In this document: in pieces, positions 23,318-35,120 of the stretch
How positions within the stretch are numbered: position 1 is the stretch's first letter
Layout of the letters: each line of letters begins with the position of its first letter
Assembly: GCA_035235625.1 (NCBI GenBank)
Contig: CP141146.1
Location: forward strand, 12,642,501-12,706,500
DNA: 64,000 bases
Direction: 5' to 3'
Source of the DNA: Saururus chinensis
Taxonomy: Eukaryota; Streptophyta; Magnoliopsida; Piperales; Saururaceae
The notes under the pieces: generated by a model
The model's database searches: none
Told to the model about the DNA's origin: nothing
What the model saw: only the letters and a program-made list of their open reading frames with translations
Program-made: the position numbers and the translations under genes

Positions 23318-24800
23318 CACTATAACAAATTGTAGTATTAGCGACACTAGCCAGTGGGTGGGAGGGGAAGGGGGCCGCCGAACCGGGGGTGGGAGAAGGG
23401 AAGGAGGGGTGGAGGTGGGGGACTGGCGAACGGTGGAGGGCGGACGGCGGCACTGGAGGGGGCTGGCTGTGGAGCCGGAGGAGGGGGGGGGGGGTTAAAT
23501 AATGAGAGAACCGCGCTAGCAAAATCACCCGCGCGAGAGTAAAAAAAAAAAAGAGTTATTAGCGACGCATATAGTATGTGTCGCTAATAGACAATATCTT
23601 AACGACACATACTGTATGCGTCGCTATAGACTCTTTCTCTCTCCTCCCCTCCCCCCTCTTTCTCTCTCTCTTTCATTTAATTTTTTTTAAAAAAATAGGT
23701 AGTAGCGACGCATAGCACCAAGCGTCACTACTACCTTTTTTTAAATTTTTTAAAATAATTTATAATTAAAATATCTTTCTCTCTCCCCTCTCTGTTCCTC
23801 CCTCTCCCCCCCTCTCTCTCTCCCCTCATTCTCTTTCATCTCTCTCTCTCTCACCACCTTCTCTCTCCCTCATTCTCTTTCCTCTCTCTCTCCTCCCTCC
23901 CTCCCCCTCTCTCTCTTTCATTTAATTTTTTTTTTTAAAATAAGTACTAACGACGCATATAGCTTTGCGTCACTACTATCATTGGTTAGTAGCGACGCAT
24001 ACGGCTATGCGTCGCTACTAGCGATGCTTAATGCTATGTGTTGCTACTACCTATTTTTTAATTTTTTTTAAATAATTTATAATTAAAATATATTTCTCTC
24101 CCCCCCTCTCTCTCTCCCCCTCCCCCTCTCTCCACCCTCTCTCTTCCTCCCTCCCTCGCGCGCTCTCTCTCTCTCCTCCCTCCCCTCTCTCTCCTCCCCT
24201 CCCCCTCTCTCTTTCATTTAATTTTTTTAAAAAATAAGTACTAGCGACGCAAATAGCTATGCGTTGCTACTATCCTTGGGTAGTAGCGACGCATATGGCT
24301 ATGCATCGCTACTACCTATTGTTTTTAATTTTTTAAAAATGATTTATAATTAAAATATCTTTCTCTCTTTTCTCTCTCTCCTCCCTCCCCTCTCTCTCTC
24401 CTCCCCTCCCCCTCTTTCTCTCCTCCCTCCCCCTTTCTCTTTCGTTTAATTTAAAAAAAAAATAATAGGTATTAGCGATGCATATGGCCAAGCATCGCCA
24501 ATAGTTATAATTTTGTTTTTTTAAGAAATGTACACCTTTTAGCGACATGTATTACAAGCGCAGCTAATAGTGTAACTATTAGCGACGCTTGCTTTAAAGT
24601 GTCGCTAATAGTTTTTGTATTAGCAACACTTGAAGCTAAGCATCTCTAATGCTTGGATATTGGCGACATATATAATTTTATGTCGCTAATAGTTGATTTT
24701 TTTGCGACAATTTTATATATGTCGCAAGTAGTTATTTTTAGCGACGATTGTGTATACGTCGCTAATAAATGCGTCACTAATAGTCAGTTTTGTTGTAGTG
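23318..24800. mobile_element. Non-autonomous CACTA element 1
   Basis: The 1483-bp element starts CACTATAACAAATTG and ends TTTTGTTGTAGTG. It is flanked by ACA on both sides (23315-23317 and 24801-24803), the 3-bp duplication made by CACTA transposases. The interior has no transposase. It consists of repeated palindromic units of the form TAGCGACGCATA...TATGCGTCGCTA separated by long CT-rich tracts and AT-rich TTTAATTTTTTAAA blocks, plus a GC-rich patch at 23341-23530. The subterminal palindromes are probably binding sites for the transposase in trans. Confidence 0.92.
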
Positions 24801-26789
24801 ACATTATGCCTATGATTATTGGATAAAAATTAAATAAATTAAACATAAAGTATGTAACAACAAATGTCACCTTTGTATTTTATAGTTATTATAACTTTTA
24901 GGATCATAAGTTACATATACATATAATTATAAGTAAAGAGGTGGTAGTATCAAGTGAACATGAGAAAGTTGATTTTTTAGAGGGTCATTTTTGTGGGCCA
25001 CCATCAAATGGGGTATGGGACCAAGGGGATGTGTGACAAATCATATATGAAAATGAGATTAGTACATTTTGGGACGATTTTGATAAATGGGACTCACTCA
25101 TCAAGGTCGGTCAAAGTTTTAACCTCACATCAATGGCTTAAATTTGATGTGGTTAAAAAATAGGCCCCATATATTGAAATAACCACAAATTTAGTAGGCT
25201 CCCATCTTTAAATAAGATATTTAAATCCAAATTGGTTCTGCACCTATCTTATAGCTATAAAAACCCAAATTAGAAAAAGTAATCTCAACTGTTAATTTAG
25301 TGGTGAGATTAAAGTATTATGATGAAGGGTGCCCATATATCCAAATGAGCCCAAAATTTATAGCCCCTTATTTTATATGATGTTATTTCTATTTTCATTG
25401 GTCCCACCATCAACAAATATTGGTAAGATCTATATTTTAAAAATTAACTTAATAAACTATTTTATCAAGTTGGCTTGAGCTTACCTTTTTCCTTATATGT
25501 ATTAATATTAACTCAAATATATCAATAGGAAATATTTATCATAATAAATGCACAAATCACTTTCACAAATTGGTCCAAAAGAAATAAAATATATAGTTTT
25601 CTTATTCATATTAAAAAAATATCACACTTTTTCAATGGATAATAGTTTTGCAAGATTAAAAATATAGTATTCAAATGGTCATACACGGTTGTCCAGAAAA
25701 AATGGAAGAGAACCAACTACAACACCTATGGCACCCTAAAGATCATATATATTTCTTAAATAAGAATTATTTAATCATTAGCTTAATTCGCTTCGGCCTA
25801 AGTTGATCATGTGCATGGAAAGCCGTATCAGTATCAATGATCATAGATACGAGTATGTGTCAATGATAACTAATAATATATTATTATAATACTTTTTTAA
25901 AATATAGTAAAATATGACTTTATGATCCACCCCTACTCCCTTGACCTAACCCCCCTACCACCATGAACATCATCGCCCCATTTGTACACCTTAAGGAGTT
26001 AGTCCCATTTTTCTAAATTCAAATTCATCTAAAATGAGTAAACTCTACCCAAAACGTCAGCTCTAACTCCCCAAGCTAATTACAAAAACTTCATTCGTTA
26101 ATCTTAATCAAAATTAAATAACTTGAAAGATCAAACCTTAACAGAGTGAAACGCAAAATAAGGAGAAATCGCTTATTATAGTAAAGAGTTAAAATAGGGG
26201 GTGGAAAATTACATTTTTTGAGCTATCAAGTGAATATTGCTACCAGATCCTCCTCCACCCTTGAGACAGTCATCTCCTCCATCGGCACACATGATCCCAT
26301 TCACCTCCAGCAAATCATGCCCCCCCCCCCCCCAGGTCAACCTCCCAGCTCTTGGTCCGGCCTTTGCTCGTAGCTCCAAGGCTCTATCAAGGAGGAACAC
26401 GAGAAAGCGTCCCCGCCACAGAGCAGACACCGTCTATCCCAACGGGGGAGCTGCTCGTCTGGCGTAGTGGGTATATCACAAGGGCGGTTTGATAGGGTCT
26501 CTGAGGGTGACATTGGTGGCCTCAACTGATAGGGTCCCGGCGATGATGGAGCCACCCACCGGTCACCATAGCTCTGAGCACCAAGATGAAAACGCACAAA
26601 GCTGATCCAGCTATAGAGACGCAGTGGTTTTTATTATCTCGTTTCAATATGGGACAAGTACAGTTCATAAAATGTAGCGGCCATTACATATTTTTGTTTA
26701 CAATATTCATTTATCCAACCATTTTCACAATAATGAGTTATTTTATAAAATCATCATGTCAGTCTCCTCTTGTGTCTCATTATGTCGCT
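24801..26789. other. Intergenic between the two CACTA elements
   Basis: AT-rich. It contains the truncated MITE at 25814-25920 and a GC-richer patch at 26220-26600 whose frames (both strands) show no domain. A C15-like homopolymer sits near 26321. No gene is supported. Confidence 0.5.
25814..25920. mobile_element. Truncated relative of the 3826-4550 element
   Basis: CATGGAAAGCCGTATCAGTATC, then AATGATCATAGATACGAGTA and TAATATATTATTATAATACTT, follows the left 130 bp of the element nested in the Copia retrotransposon. The rest is absent, so this is a terminal fragment. Confidence 0.55.
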
Positions 26790-29552
26790 CACTACAACAA
26801 ATTATAGTATTAGCGACAAGCGTCGCTAATAATTATTAGCGATGCATAAAAAATATCGTTAAATTCATCGATAAAACTATAGTCACTAATGTTTATTAGC
26901 AACACATATTATTATGTATCGCTAATAGTCTTAATATTACCGACATTTATCTAAGTGTCACTAAAAATTATATTATTAGCGGCACATATGCATGTGTCGC
27001 TAATGCGTAATTATTAGCGAGGTTTATAATTAAACGTTGCTAATAGTTAACTATTAGCGACGCATATGTATGCGTCACTAATAATAAATATTATAAAAAA
27101 ATAAATTTTTGAATAAAAATGGAATAAAAAAAATATTTTGCTATTATATATAAAAAAATTAAAAATATATAGAAAGCCTTTAGCAATGCTTTTGAAAGCG
27201 TCGCTAATGACTTAAAAATGTTAAAAAATAAAAACCACCAGCGGCAGGAAGAGTCGCCGACAGGGGATACTGGGGGAGGGGTTGACCGGGGAAAGGGCAT
27301 AAGTGGTGCCGGAATCCAGTGGGGAGCCGGATTCTGGCCCCAAAGCGATCTGTTGAACAGAGGAGGGGGTGTAGGACGAGGGAGCGCTGGGCAAAGGGGG
27401 GCTAGCGGTGCACGAGCCGGGACTGCGGTAGGGGGGCGGAGGTGGCTTTGGGCGGCGGCAGGGTGATTCTAGAGAAAAAGGGGACCGGGGAGGGGGAGGG
27501 AGGATGGGGGAGGCAGAGGCAACATGGTGGAGCCAAGGGCGGCAGCGGAGCCGAATGCTGTGGGGCGGAGGCCGGAGCTGGCTAGGGAGAGAGGAGGGGG
27601 AGGCGAAGCTGTCATAGGGGGAGGGTGGGTTCTGGTGGTGGCTGATCCGGGACGGCGGCGGCGGGGTGGAGCCGATTGCGGCTCTGGACGGCGGCTTAGG
27701 GATTCCAGAGAAGAGGGGAAGATTGGGGAAAAGGGGGGAGGTGGAGCCGGGGCAGGGAGCAGCTCTGGTTGTGGCTAATCCGGGACGACTGCGGCGAGGC
27801 AGAGACTGAGAGGAGGTGGCAGGGCGGAGCCAGAGGCGGATCTAGGCTGCTAGAGGGGGATTGACGAGAACAGGGGAGGGGGAAGCGGAAGCTTGGGGGG
27901 GGGGGGGGGTCTGATCCAGGACGGCGGAGGCAGCTTTGGTGGGGAATCCAGGGTAAGAGGGGACCGGGGAGGGAGGAGGAGCGGCACGCGGGGGAGGCTG
28001 TGGTGGAGCAGGAGGAGGAGGCCACGAGGCGGAGCCGGCCGGGGGGAGGGGATAACAGAGATAGGGGGGACCGGGATAAATACCGCGCGGGCAAAATTTC
28101 GCCTGCGCAGTAATTTACTTCGCCTACGCAGGCAAAATTTCACCCACGTGGGCAAACAGAAAAAAAACCGGGCAAATTTTAGCGACGCACATTAACCGTC
28201 GCTAAAATAAGCTATGTTGCGACGTTTATACAATTAACTTATTTGTGATGCATGTTTCTAAGCGTCGCAAATACTATTCTTAAAAAAATAAAATCCCTCA
28301 CCTCCCTCTCCCTCTCTCTCCTATCCCTCTCTCTCTCCTCCCTCTCTCTCTCTCCTCTTCTCTCTCTCCCTCTCTCTCCTCTTCTCTCTCTCCTCCCTCT
28401 CTCCTCTTCTCTCTCCCTCCCTCTATCTCCTCTTCTCTCTCCCTCCCTCTATCTCCTCTTCTCTCTCCCTCCCTAGCTCTCTCTCTCCCTATCTCCTCCC
28501 TCTCTCCCCCTCTCTCTATTTTATATTTTTATTTAAAAATTAATTAAAAATAAAAATATATTAGTGACACATAGCCGTATATGTCACTAATACTAAGGGT
28601 ATTAGCGATGCATATGCTTATACGTCGCTAATACTCAACAGTATTAGCGACGTATATCCTTATACATTGCTAATACTCAAAGGTTTTAGCAACATATATA
28701 CCTATACATCACTAATATATTTTTATTTTTTTATTAATTTTTAAATAAAAAATATAAAACAAATAAAATAAAATAGAATCCTCTCTCTCTCCTCTTCTCT
28801 CTCTCTCCCTCTCTCTCTCCTCACTCTTTCCTCTTCCTCTCTTCACTCTCTCTCTCCACGCACTCTCTTCACTCTCTCTATTATTATAAATTATATTTTA
28901 AAATTAATAATAAAATTTAAGAAATAAATATATTATATATAAATAGTGAAAGTTTAATCTATTATTAACATTAGTTTTTATTAAAAATTTAATATTTTTT
29001 TATTGTATATACAAATAGTAAATATTGAATAAAATATATTATATTTAGAAAGTTTACTATAATTTTTTTAATATTTATTTATTAAATAAAATAAATTATA
29101 TTTAGGAAGTTTACAAGCGTTACTATTAGAAATGGTATTTGTGACGCTTATTTAAAAACGTTGCTAATAATTCAATTTTTTATTTTTTTTATTTTAAATT
29201 CATAACTATTATGGACTCTTTTATAAGAGTCACTAATAGCAGTACTATTAGCGACACATAAATAAGCGTCACTAATAGTTATATTATTTTTTAAATATAT
29301 ATCTTTTAGCAACAGTTGTTTAAAACATCGCAAATCGAGGAACTATTAGTGACGCTTATAATAAAGCGTTGCTAATATTAATCATATTAGCGACGCTTTA
29401 AACTAAGCGTCGCTAATATATGACTATTAGCGTCACCTAAGAAAATGCGTCGCTAATAGTTCATTTTTTTGCGACACTTTTTCATTAGTCGCAAATAGTT
29501 ATTTTTAGCGACACTTAGCTTTGCATCACTAATACTACATTTTGTTGTAGTG
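26790..29552. mobile_element. Non-autonomous CACTA element 2
   Basis: The 2763-bp element starts CACTACAACAAATTATAG and ends ACATTTTGTTGTAGTG. GCT is duplicated at 26787-26789 and 29553-29555. It has the same family of palindromic TTAGCGACGCATA units as element 1. It also carries a GC-rich, G-tract-filled segment at 27230-28080 that encodes only low-complexity Gly/Arg frames, and CT-rich tracts at 28300-28520 and 28780-28880. No transposase is present. The GC-rich core could be captured sequence. Confidence 0.93.
27230..28080. other. GC-rich core of CACTA element 2
   Basis: About 850 bp rich in GGGGAGGG and GGCGGCGG, in sharp contrast to the AT-rich flanks. Words such as TGGTGGCTGATCCGGGACGG, AGGACGGCGGAGGC and GATTCTAGAGAA/GATTCCAGAGAA recur every 150-250 bp, showing internal duplication. 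All open frames on both strands are low complexity. The many G-runs could form G-quadruplexes. It is not a gene. Confidence 0.6.
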
Positions 29553-30860
29553 GCTGGTTGATGCAGTTCAACCACAATAATATGTTAATACAAGTGTTCC
29601 ACATAATTCAATAAATGAATAATTGTGAGAAGCTAAATTAAAATACGTGAATATAGTTACTTCTCATAGAGGATAGTTACAAAGACCTTTCAACCACCAC
29701 AATGATTGGACTCTAGCTTGCTATGGCTATTCTTGTTTGTATTGCTCCTATTTTGTTGAGCATTTCATGAAAAGTTCATACAAATGAGATATTTGAAACT
29801 AATATAATTTTTAGTACAACAATATATCTCACTTTAAATTTAGCCTCATAAAAAATGACACAAATTTTTGTCTACTCATGAGGTGAAATTTCATCATATG
29901 CCTTTTCACTACCATGTTTCAAGTAGTGTTGATGTGCTCCATTCTTAAAAGCCCAACACCACAATGCCAAGTATTTATTCAACCCCATCTAAACATGTCA
30001 TTTGGTCAAATCAACATCAAATTTGGCTTAAAAAAACATTGATTTCAATGTTAGAATATTAAATTGTAAAGCCTCTAGTAAAAAAATGCTAGCATAATAT
30101 AATAGGGTAAACTTACTTCGATTAACATGAAGATCTTGGTTTTATCAACTATAGGAACTTAAGATCAATGTTTATGTATCAGGCTTTCATGCTACTAATA
30201 TAGTGTGTCAACATCACTCAAAAATTGCAAAGCCCAAGGTCCCTCCAGTCTATACTTAAGATCACTTTTTATGTATCAGGCTTTCATGCTACTAATATAG
30301 TGTGTCAACATCACTCATAAATTGCAAAGCCCAAGGTCCCTCCATCTATACTTCTCCGGTGGAAAAAAACAATCTTGAGAAAATTCTTTTTGCCTATCCT
30401 TAATTGCCTAGCCAATGCATTCCCAAGTGCTCTATCATACACATTTTTAGTATTCATAGCAGCTAAAAACAAAACTAATAAATGTTGTACAAACTTGGCA
30501 TAAATGTAGAATATCACTAAAATTACATTTTGTAAAGCAAACTATATTTTATCAGACATTTTCACCTGTGTTGGCACTAGGAGTGCACCCTTAAGCTTGC
30601 TGCTCTGATGTTCCTACCACTTGGGAAGAAGAATGAATCGACATTATGGACCATTAAACTTTTTCACTGGGCGCCATGATAACCTATATAACATGATATA
30701 AACATGTTATAAAGTAAATAAGTACAACTTCATATATATTGAAAAGAGTACACGTGCAATAAAATGTGGGAAGATGTTAGAGAAAATACACAAAAAAGTT
30801 GTAAGATGTAAATTAAAATACCAATTCCAAAAAAATATGTGATTTATAAGTCATTTTACC
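29553..30860. other. Intergenic, with a 97-bp tandem duplication
   Basis: AT-rich, no recognisable coding domain. The only notable structure is the two-copy repeat at 30161-30350, listed separately. Confidence 0.5.
30161..30350. repeat. 97-bp tandem duplication
   Basis: Two adjacent copies start AAGATCAATGTTTATGTATC (30161) and AAGATCACTTTTTATGTATC (30258) and run through GGCTTTCATGCTACTAATAT to AAGGTCCCTCCA. They are nearly identical, so the duplication is fairly recent. Confidence 0.85.
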
Positions 30861-31300
30861 ATATTAATTACCTATGTCATATCCTCATTAGTCGGTCTTC
30901 TTCATCATCACAATATTCAAGCAATGTATTACAATCCTCATCACTTTTATCTATATCATCTATAAAAGCTTTCTCCCCATTATCATCTACTGCAATGTTT
31001 GTTGCATCAATGTGCATTGGATCTAAATATTAAAATTATTGCTTCATCTTCTACTGTCTTGTCAACCGTATACAACTCATATTGGTAATCTTCATCATTC
31101 TCTCCAATTTCTTCTTCTACCATGTTCACTTCTACATTAGAAATATCATACAAGTTTCGTGGTGGTGCAATTTGAAAAACACTCCAATTGCCATTCAGCT
31201 TTGTGTCTTCAAGGTAAAAAAGCTTGTTCTGCTTGAGAGGCTAGCACAAACAGATCATACTTATACTAAGTATAAGAGGAATTCACACTTGTGAAATGGT
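30860..31300 (-). pseudogene. CACTA transposase C-terminal remnant
   Basis: The minus-strand translation gives YDLFVLASQAEQAFYLED, then WSVFQIAPPRNLYDI and an acidic tail to about 30860 (DEDCNTLLEYCDDEED). This is the segment that follows the DUF4216 region in plant En/Spm-type transposase proteins (a FILASQA...QVFYVxD motif, then PRNLYD). Stops interrupt it. It is the only transposase coding seen near the CACTA elements and could descend from an autonomous partner. The protein would have bound element ends and catalysed excision in the nucleus. Confidence 0.7.
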
Positions 31301-31363
31301 CATATGTGTGTATTTATTTTTTTATTTTTGCTAAGATCCCACCACTCACATTTGGTTATAGAA

Positions 31364-31500
31364 AGCGTCACTACAAGTGTATTATTAGCGACACTTTGAG
31401 GAAAGCGTTGCTAAAAGTATAATTTAATTGTGATGTTTTACAAAGTGTCGCAAATGATAGTTTTTAGCGACGCTTTAAATTACGTAGTTAAAAAAAACGT
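31364..31500. repeat. CACTA-family GCGACGC repeat fragment
   Basis: CACTACAAGTGTATTATTAG followed by GCGACAC, GCGTTGC, GTGTCGC and GCGACGC words, like the palindromic units of the CACTA elements at 23.3 and 26.8 kb. It lies between two pieces of transposase coding sequence and replaces the expected middle of the DUF4216 domain. It may be a nested deletion derivative or an internal rearrangement. Confidence 0.55.
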
Positions 31501-31695
31501 CGCACCATCATACTCTCCCTTCATAATGACCCCACAATTTTGAGTTTTACAATGTTGGTCGCTCTCAATAGTATGGAAATTAATACCCTTAACAACACAA
31601 CAGTTGTACCACATAACTCGTGGATGAGAACTATATGCTAATGAATATAATTCATCATTATCTTTTGGTAAATTTTGTGCATCCAATTGTTTCAT
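31501..31695 (-). pseudogene. CACTA transposase DUF4216-region remnant
   Basis: The minus frame reads LAYSSHPRVMWYNCCVVKGI, NFHTIESDQHCKTQNCGVIM and KGEYDGA. This matches the start of the DUF4216 region of plant CACTA transposases (xxNGxxFHTxxRDxxRxTQNSGV, GEHDG). A likely splice acceptor, TTTTCTATAG, precedes it on the minus strand near 31696. The frame is broken at about 31500 by the repeat fragment. With 30860-31300 it forms one dismembered gene. Confidence 0.7.
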
Positions 31696-31784
31696 CTATA
31701 GAAAAATTAAATTGGTAAATTATAAATGATTATGAATTTTAATAAAGTAATTTCAATTTGTAAACCCAATTTCTAATTCGTATA

Positions 31785-34734
31785 CCCCATAACTGGAAAG
31801 CTCTAGCTTCATTCCCATTTGGGAAGGGTTGAGATCTGAGAGGCTAAGAAGCCTAATCCCCATTCTAAAAGAGGAAAGCTTGATTTAGGTAAGATTAGTC
31901 TTGAATTTTCATTAATCTCTTAGGCTTTTGCTTAATTTTTCTTAATCCATCTTTTCCAATATTGAATCTTGTTTTACTATACTAAATTTTCTGATTTTAA
32001 TCTATATTTCAAACCTCTAATGAGGAATTTTCGTTTTTAGACAAAGAAAACCCTAGATCTATGAGTTTTTAAGTGATTTAACCTTTAATAATCAGATTTA
32101 TCAAGGTATTAACTAAACTGTAAATTGTGGGTAGTAATTTGAAGAGATTCAGGCTTCGATTTTAGACCAAGAGCTCACTGAAGGTAAGGGCTCTTCTTTC
32201 AAAATGGGTTTATGCTTTGGATTTGAAGTTTGCTAAGGTTTATGTGAGTTTTGCTTGATGTTGAGCTTTAACGGTGGTTTAAGTAAATCATGATCTTTTT
32301 AGTGATTTTCTTGTGTTTTAGTTGATAAATGACTAGATCTATCATTTCCTAAGCTTATATTTCAATATCATGAAGTTTAGAAGTGAGATTTAAATGTTCT
32401 TGTTGATTTTGTGTATTTTTAATTTTGGGTTCACAAGGCTGAAGAGGAACCAGGGTTTACTGTCTAGGCGTTCGAACGGCCCTGTAGGTGTTCAAATGGC
32501 CAGGCAATAAATGGTTGTTTGGCTAATCGATCGGCCAGGCATTTGAATGCCATTCTGGCCGATCGAACGGCTTAGTTTTACCATTTTGTATATTTTGTTC
32601 ATTTCCATTTTCTACTTCTTAAATCTCACTTATCATGATTATAAGGAGTTATTTTTATTTGGAAATGCTATTGTGAAGACATGAATTGTATCTTGAAAGC
32701 TATGATATTGTTCATGTATGAAATTGGTTACATGTTATTAGATGTTAGCATGTTATTCTCCTTATCCTAAAGTCATGTTGAGTGATTCTCCATGTTTTAC
32801 TTAGGATTCCATCAAGTTTCAAGCATGAGAATGGGCATGTATGCTTTCACATATTATGCTAAATTGTAGGTGAATTATATCTCCATGTCTAGCTTAAGTG
32901 TAATGATGATTATGCTTACCTAAGTTTAGCATGAAGTTGTTATTGACTGGGACTTGTATTTTTCAAGATCTTAGTCAGATTTTATTCATGATTTCCGTAA
33001 GAAGGAACCATGATAGAATCATAAAAGCATGCATAATGTATAATGAGGGTTTGTTCATGATGCATATGCATATGCTTAGATTTGAAACTATCACGTATGC
33101 ATCATGATGCATGCATCATGAAAAGAGTTTCATAAATGAGATTTATTGAGACTAGCCGGGATTGATCGATTGAATGCAATTGAGTGATATTGCTTTCGGG
33201 ATTAATCGATCGATGGCTTATCAACATGATTTTTTTTTAGTTCCTTTTGGAACATAGATCCTCCCCGGGTTGAGTTGAGATGAGATGAGTTTGTTGCGGT
33301 TGAGGTTAATTTATTGAGTCATCTGGACCCTGAGAATCCAGTATGGTATGCCCTCGTGCACCGGCTACTATGTGTTCTAGGTTTCCTTTGTGAAAATTGG
33401 GCTCTCCCCTGCAAGGGATGTCCAAGGTGAACATACCGCTCTAGGTTTGTGTGAGGAGATCGGATGTTCCCGGCCATGACTATCTAGGGTGAGTAGACTG
33501 CTCTAGGTTTTCACTGAGGAAATCAAACCTTCCTTTTTGGATTGTCCAAGGCGAGCAGAGGAGCTGACTACCCCAACACCCTAGGTTTTTGTTTAAGAAA
33601 TCGAACTATGTCAAGAGCAAGTGGTATGATTATTATTTCTCTCCATGATGGAGACATTCTCCATTGTTGATAATGCATGTATATGTGATATTATTATACC
33701 TAATTACATAGGTTGTGTAGGGATAATTAGTTTATGTGACATATGTGGATTGGTTTGCTATGCATGATTATGAAAAATGTGTTAGAGACACTTCTCATGC
33801 AGGGTGAATGCTTATGATTGATGATAATTGTGCATGATTATAGTTAGTGTGTTAAAGACACTTGTCATGGAGGATGAATGCTTATGATTAAGAATAATTA
33901 TGCATACTATGGATAGTGTGATTGAGACACTCTTATGTAGGATAGTTGTATGCAATAAGGACGGATCATGAATGAGATGATATTGTAATGTGCTATGCAG
34001 GATGAATGTGTGCATTGAGAATAAATCATGAATGAGATGATATGATGATATGCCATGTGGAATGGTATGTAGGAGATATGTTGATGATATCACTAGTATG
34101 TGTATGTGATGAACAATAATGATATAGGGATGCATAGGTTATGCAAATGTCCTATGATGTATGGGTGTGTTTTATGTGATGGATTCTATGTGAAATATCT
34201 TTGATGATTTTGGATTTACTCCCTCGACATATAAAACTTTGCTGAGTATTTTTACTCACCCATTTTTATCGTGTGTTTCTGTTTTAGGGCTGCATGGTGC
34301 GATATGCAAGTGATCAGGACTCCCTTTATGAGGAACGAGTGGTGGATGGTTTGGCATAGGAGAGGATGCTAGAGACTTGGTGTTCCCTGCTTGTTTATGC
34401 AGCATGTTATCTTGAGTTTTATATCATGTTGATGATGTTATTTACTTTATTCGTCAGTTTGGCATTTGACTCATGTTGACTTTTAACTAAAGCCGTGAGA
34501 GGGCTTAGTGATTTAAGGATGTGGGTACTTGTTTGAGAACTAATTATGATTATGTTGTCATTTATGTTTCCTTATTTTCTCTTGTATAAAATGCTTAGGT
34601 GCGCTACTCCGTGTTGTTTCACTCGTTTAAGGGGTTAAGTCTTCTGCTTAGATCAACACTTTGTTGCCCTCATGCTCACTGACCGACCCTTTGACTGGAT
34701 CCGGCTCGGGTTGGGCGGGTGCTAGGGCATGACA
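31785..34734 (+). mobile_element. Long solo LTR-like insertion (copy A)
   Basis: This is homologous, in inverted orientation, to the solo LTR at 51316-54760. Shared features are a TTTGGGAAGGG...GAGCT start region, an interior rich in CGATCGAACGGCC-like words, repeats with GTGT...ACAC words, TTGCTGAGTATTTTTACTCA near 34235, GGGCTGCATGGTGCGA near 34287, and the end GGGCATGACA at 34734. It lacks the about 400 bp of the U3 end present in the other copy. Its left edge is uncertain (31759-31812) and no target duplication was found. It interrupts the CACTA transposase gene remnant. It has no coding capacity. Confidence 0.75.
33770..34060. repeat. Tandem 65-70 bp units inside LTR copy A
   Basis: Units carry GTGTGTTAGAGACACTTCTC / GTGTGTTAAAGACACTTGTC / GTGTGATTGAGACACTCTTA, each with a small GTGT...ACAC palindrome, then ATGCAGG/ATGTAGG and a TGAATG or ATGATTATG tail. 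Three to four units can be followed. The equivalent block in copy B lies at 52030-52260. Confidence 0.65.
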
Positions 34735-35030
34735 AAACACATCGAATAGCTTCATTAACCCCATATCATTAGCCACAATAACCTCCTCATCCAAGTTAGG
34801 GAATAGGTATTTCAAATTGACATCCTCATGGAAATTTTTGAAAGATTCTGCTATATGTTGCACAAATGAACTGATAATATCCTCCTTTTCGACATAATGT
34901 AAATGATTGACACCTCCTACTATCTTTGGTTTTCAATTGGGGTTGCATTTGATAGTCCCCCCATAGCACATTAGTACTCTTATCTTTGATGGTGGACTCT
35001 ACACGTGGGTACAATAATGTTACTTACTCA
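34735..35030 (-). pseudogene. Coding remnant upstream of LTR copy A
   Basis: Two minus frames join by a frameshift near 34860: the first reads YPRVESTIKDKSTNVLWGDY, the second SFKNFHEDVNLKYLFPNLDE and ends at the LTR edge (LMKLFDVF). The composition is that of a real protein, but I do not recognise the family. From its position it could be an upstream exon of the CACTA-element gene into which the LTR inserted. That link is inference. Confidence 0.4.
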
Positions 35031-35120
35031 TAGACAATAATGTTACTTACTCATAGAGCACAAATTTCTTTCCAAACCAACTAGCAAAATAACTTGCATT
35101 GCATTCCGCTATATTCCCCT

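Noticed and set aside
27218-28195. Several Gly/Arg- or Pro/Ser-rich frames in a GC-rich island resembling a gene or CpG island
   Set aside because: They lie inside CACTA element 2, are low complexity on both strands, and follow internal DNA repeats.
23318-29552. Regular palindromic repeats separated by spacers, at first sight like a CRISPR array
   Set aside because: The palindromes vary, the spacers are CT- or AT-rich and unequal, CACTA ends with 3-bp duplications enclose them, and the genome is a plant.
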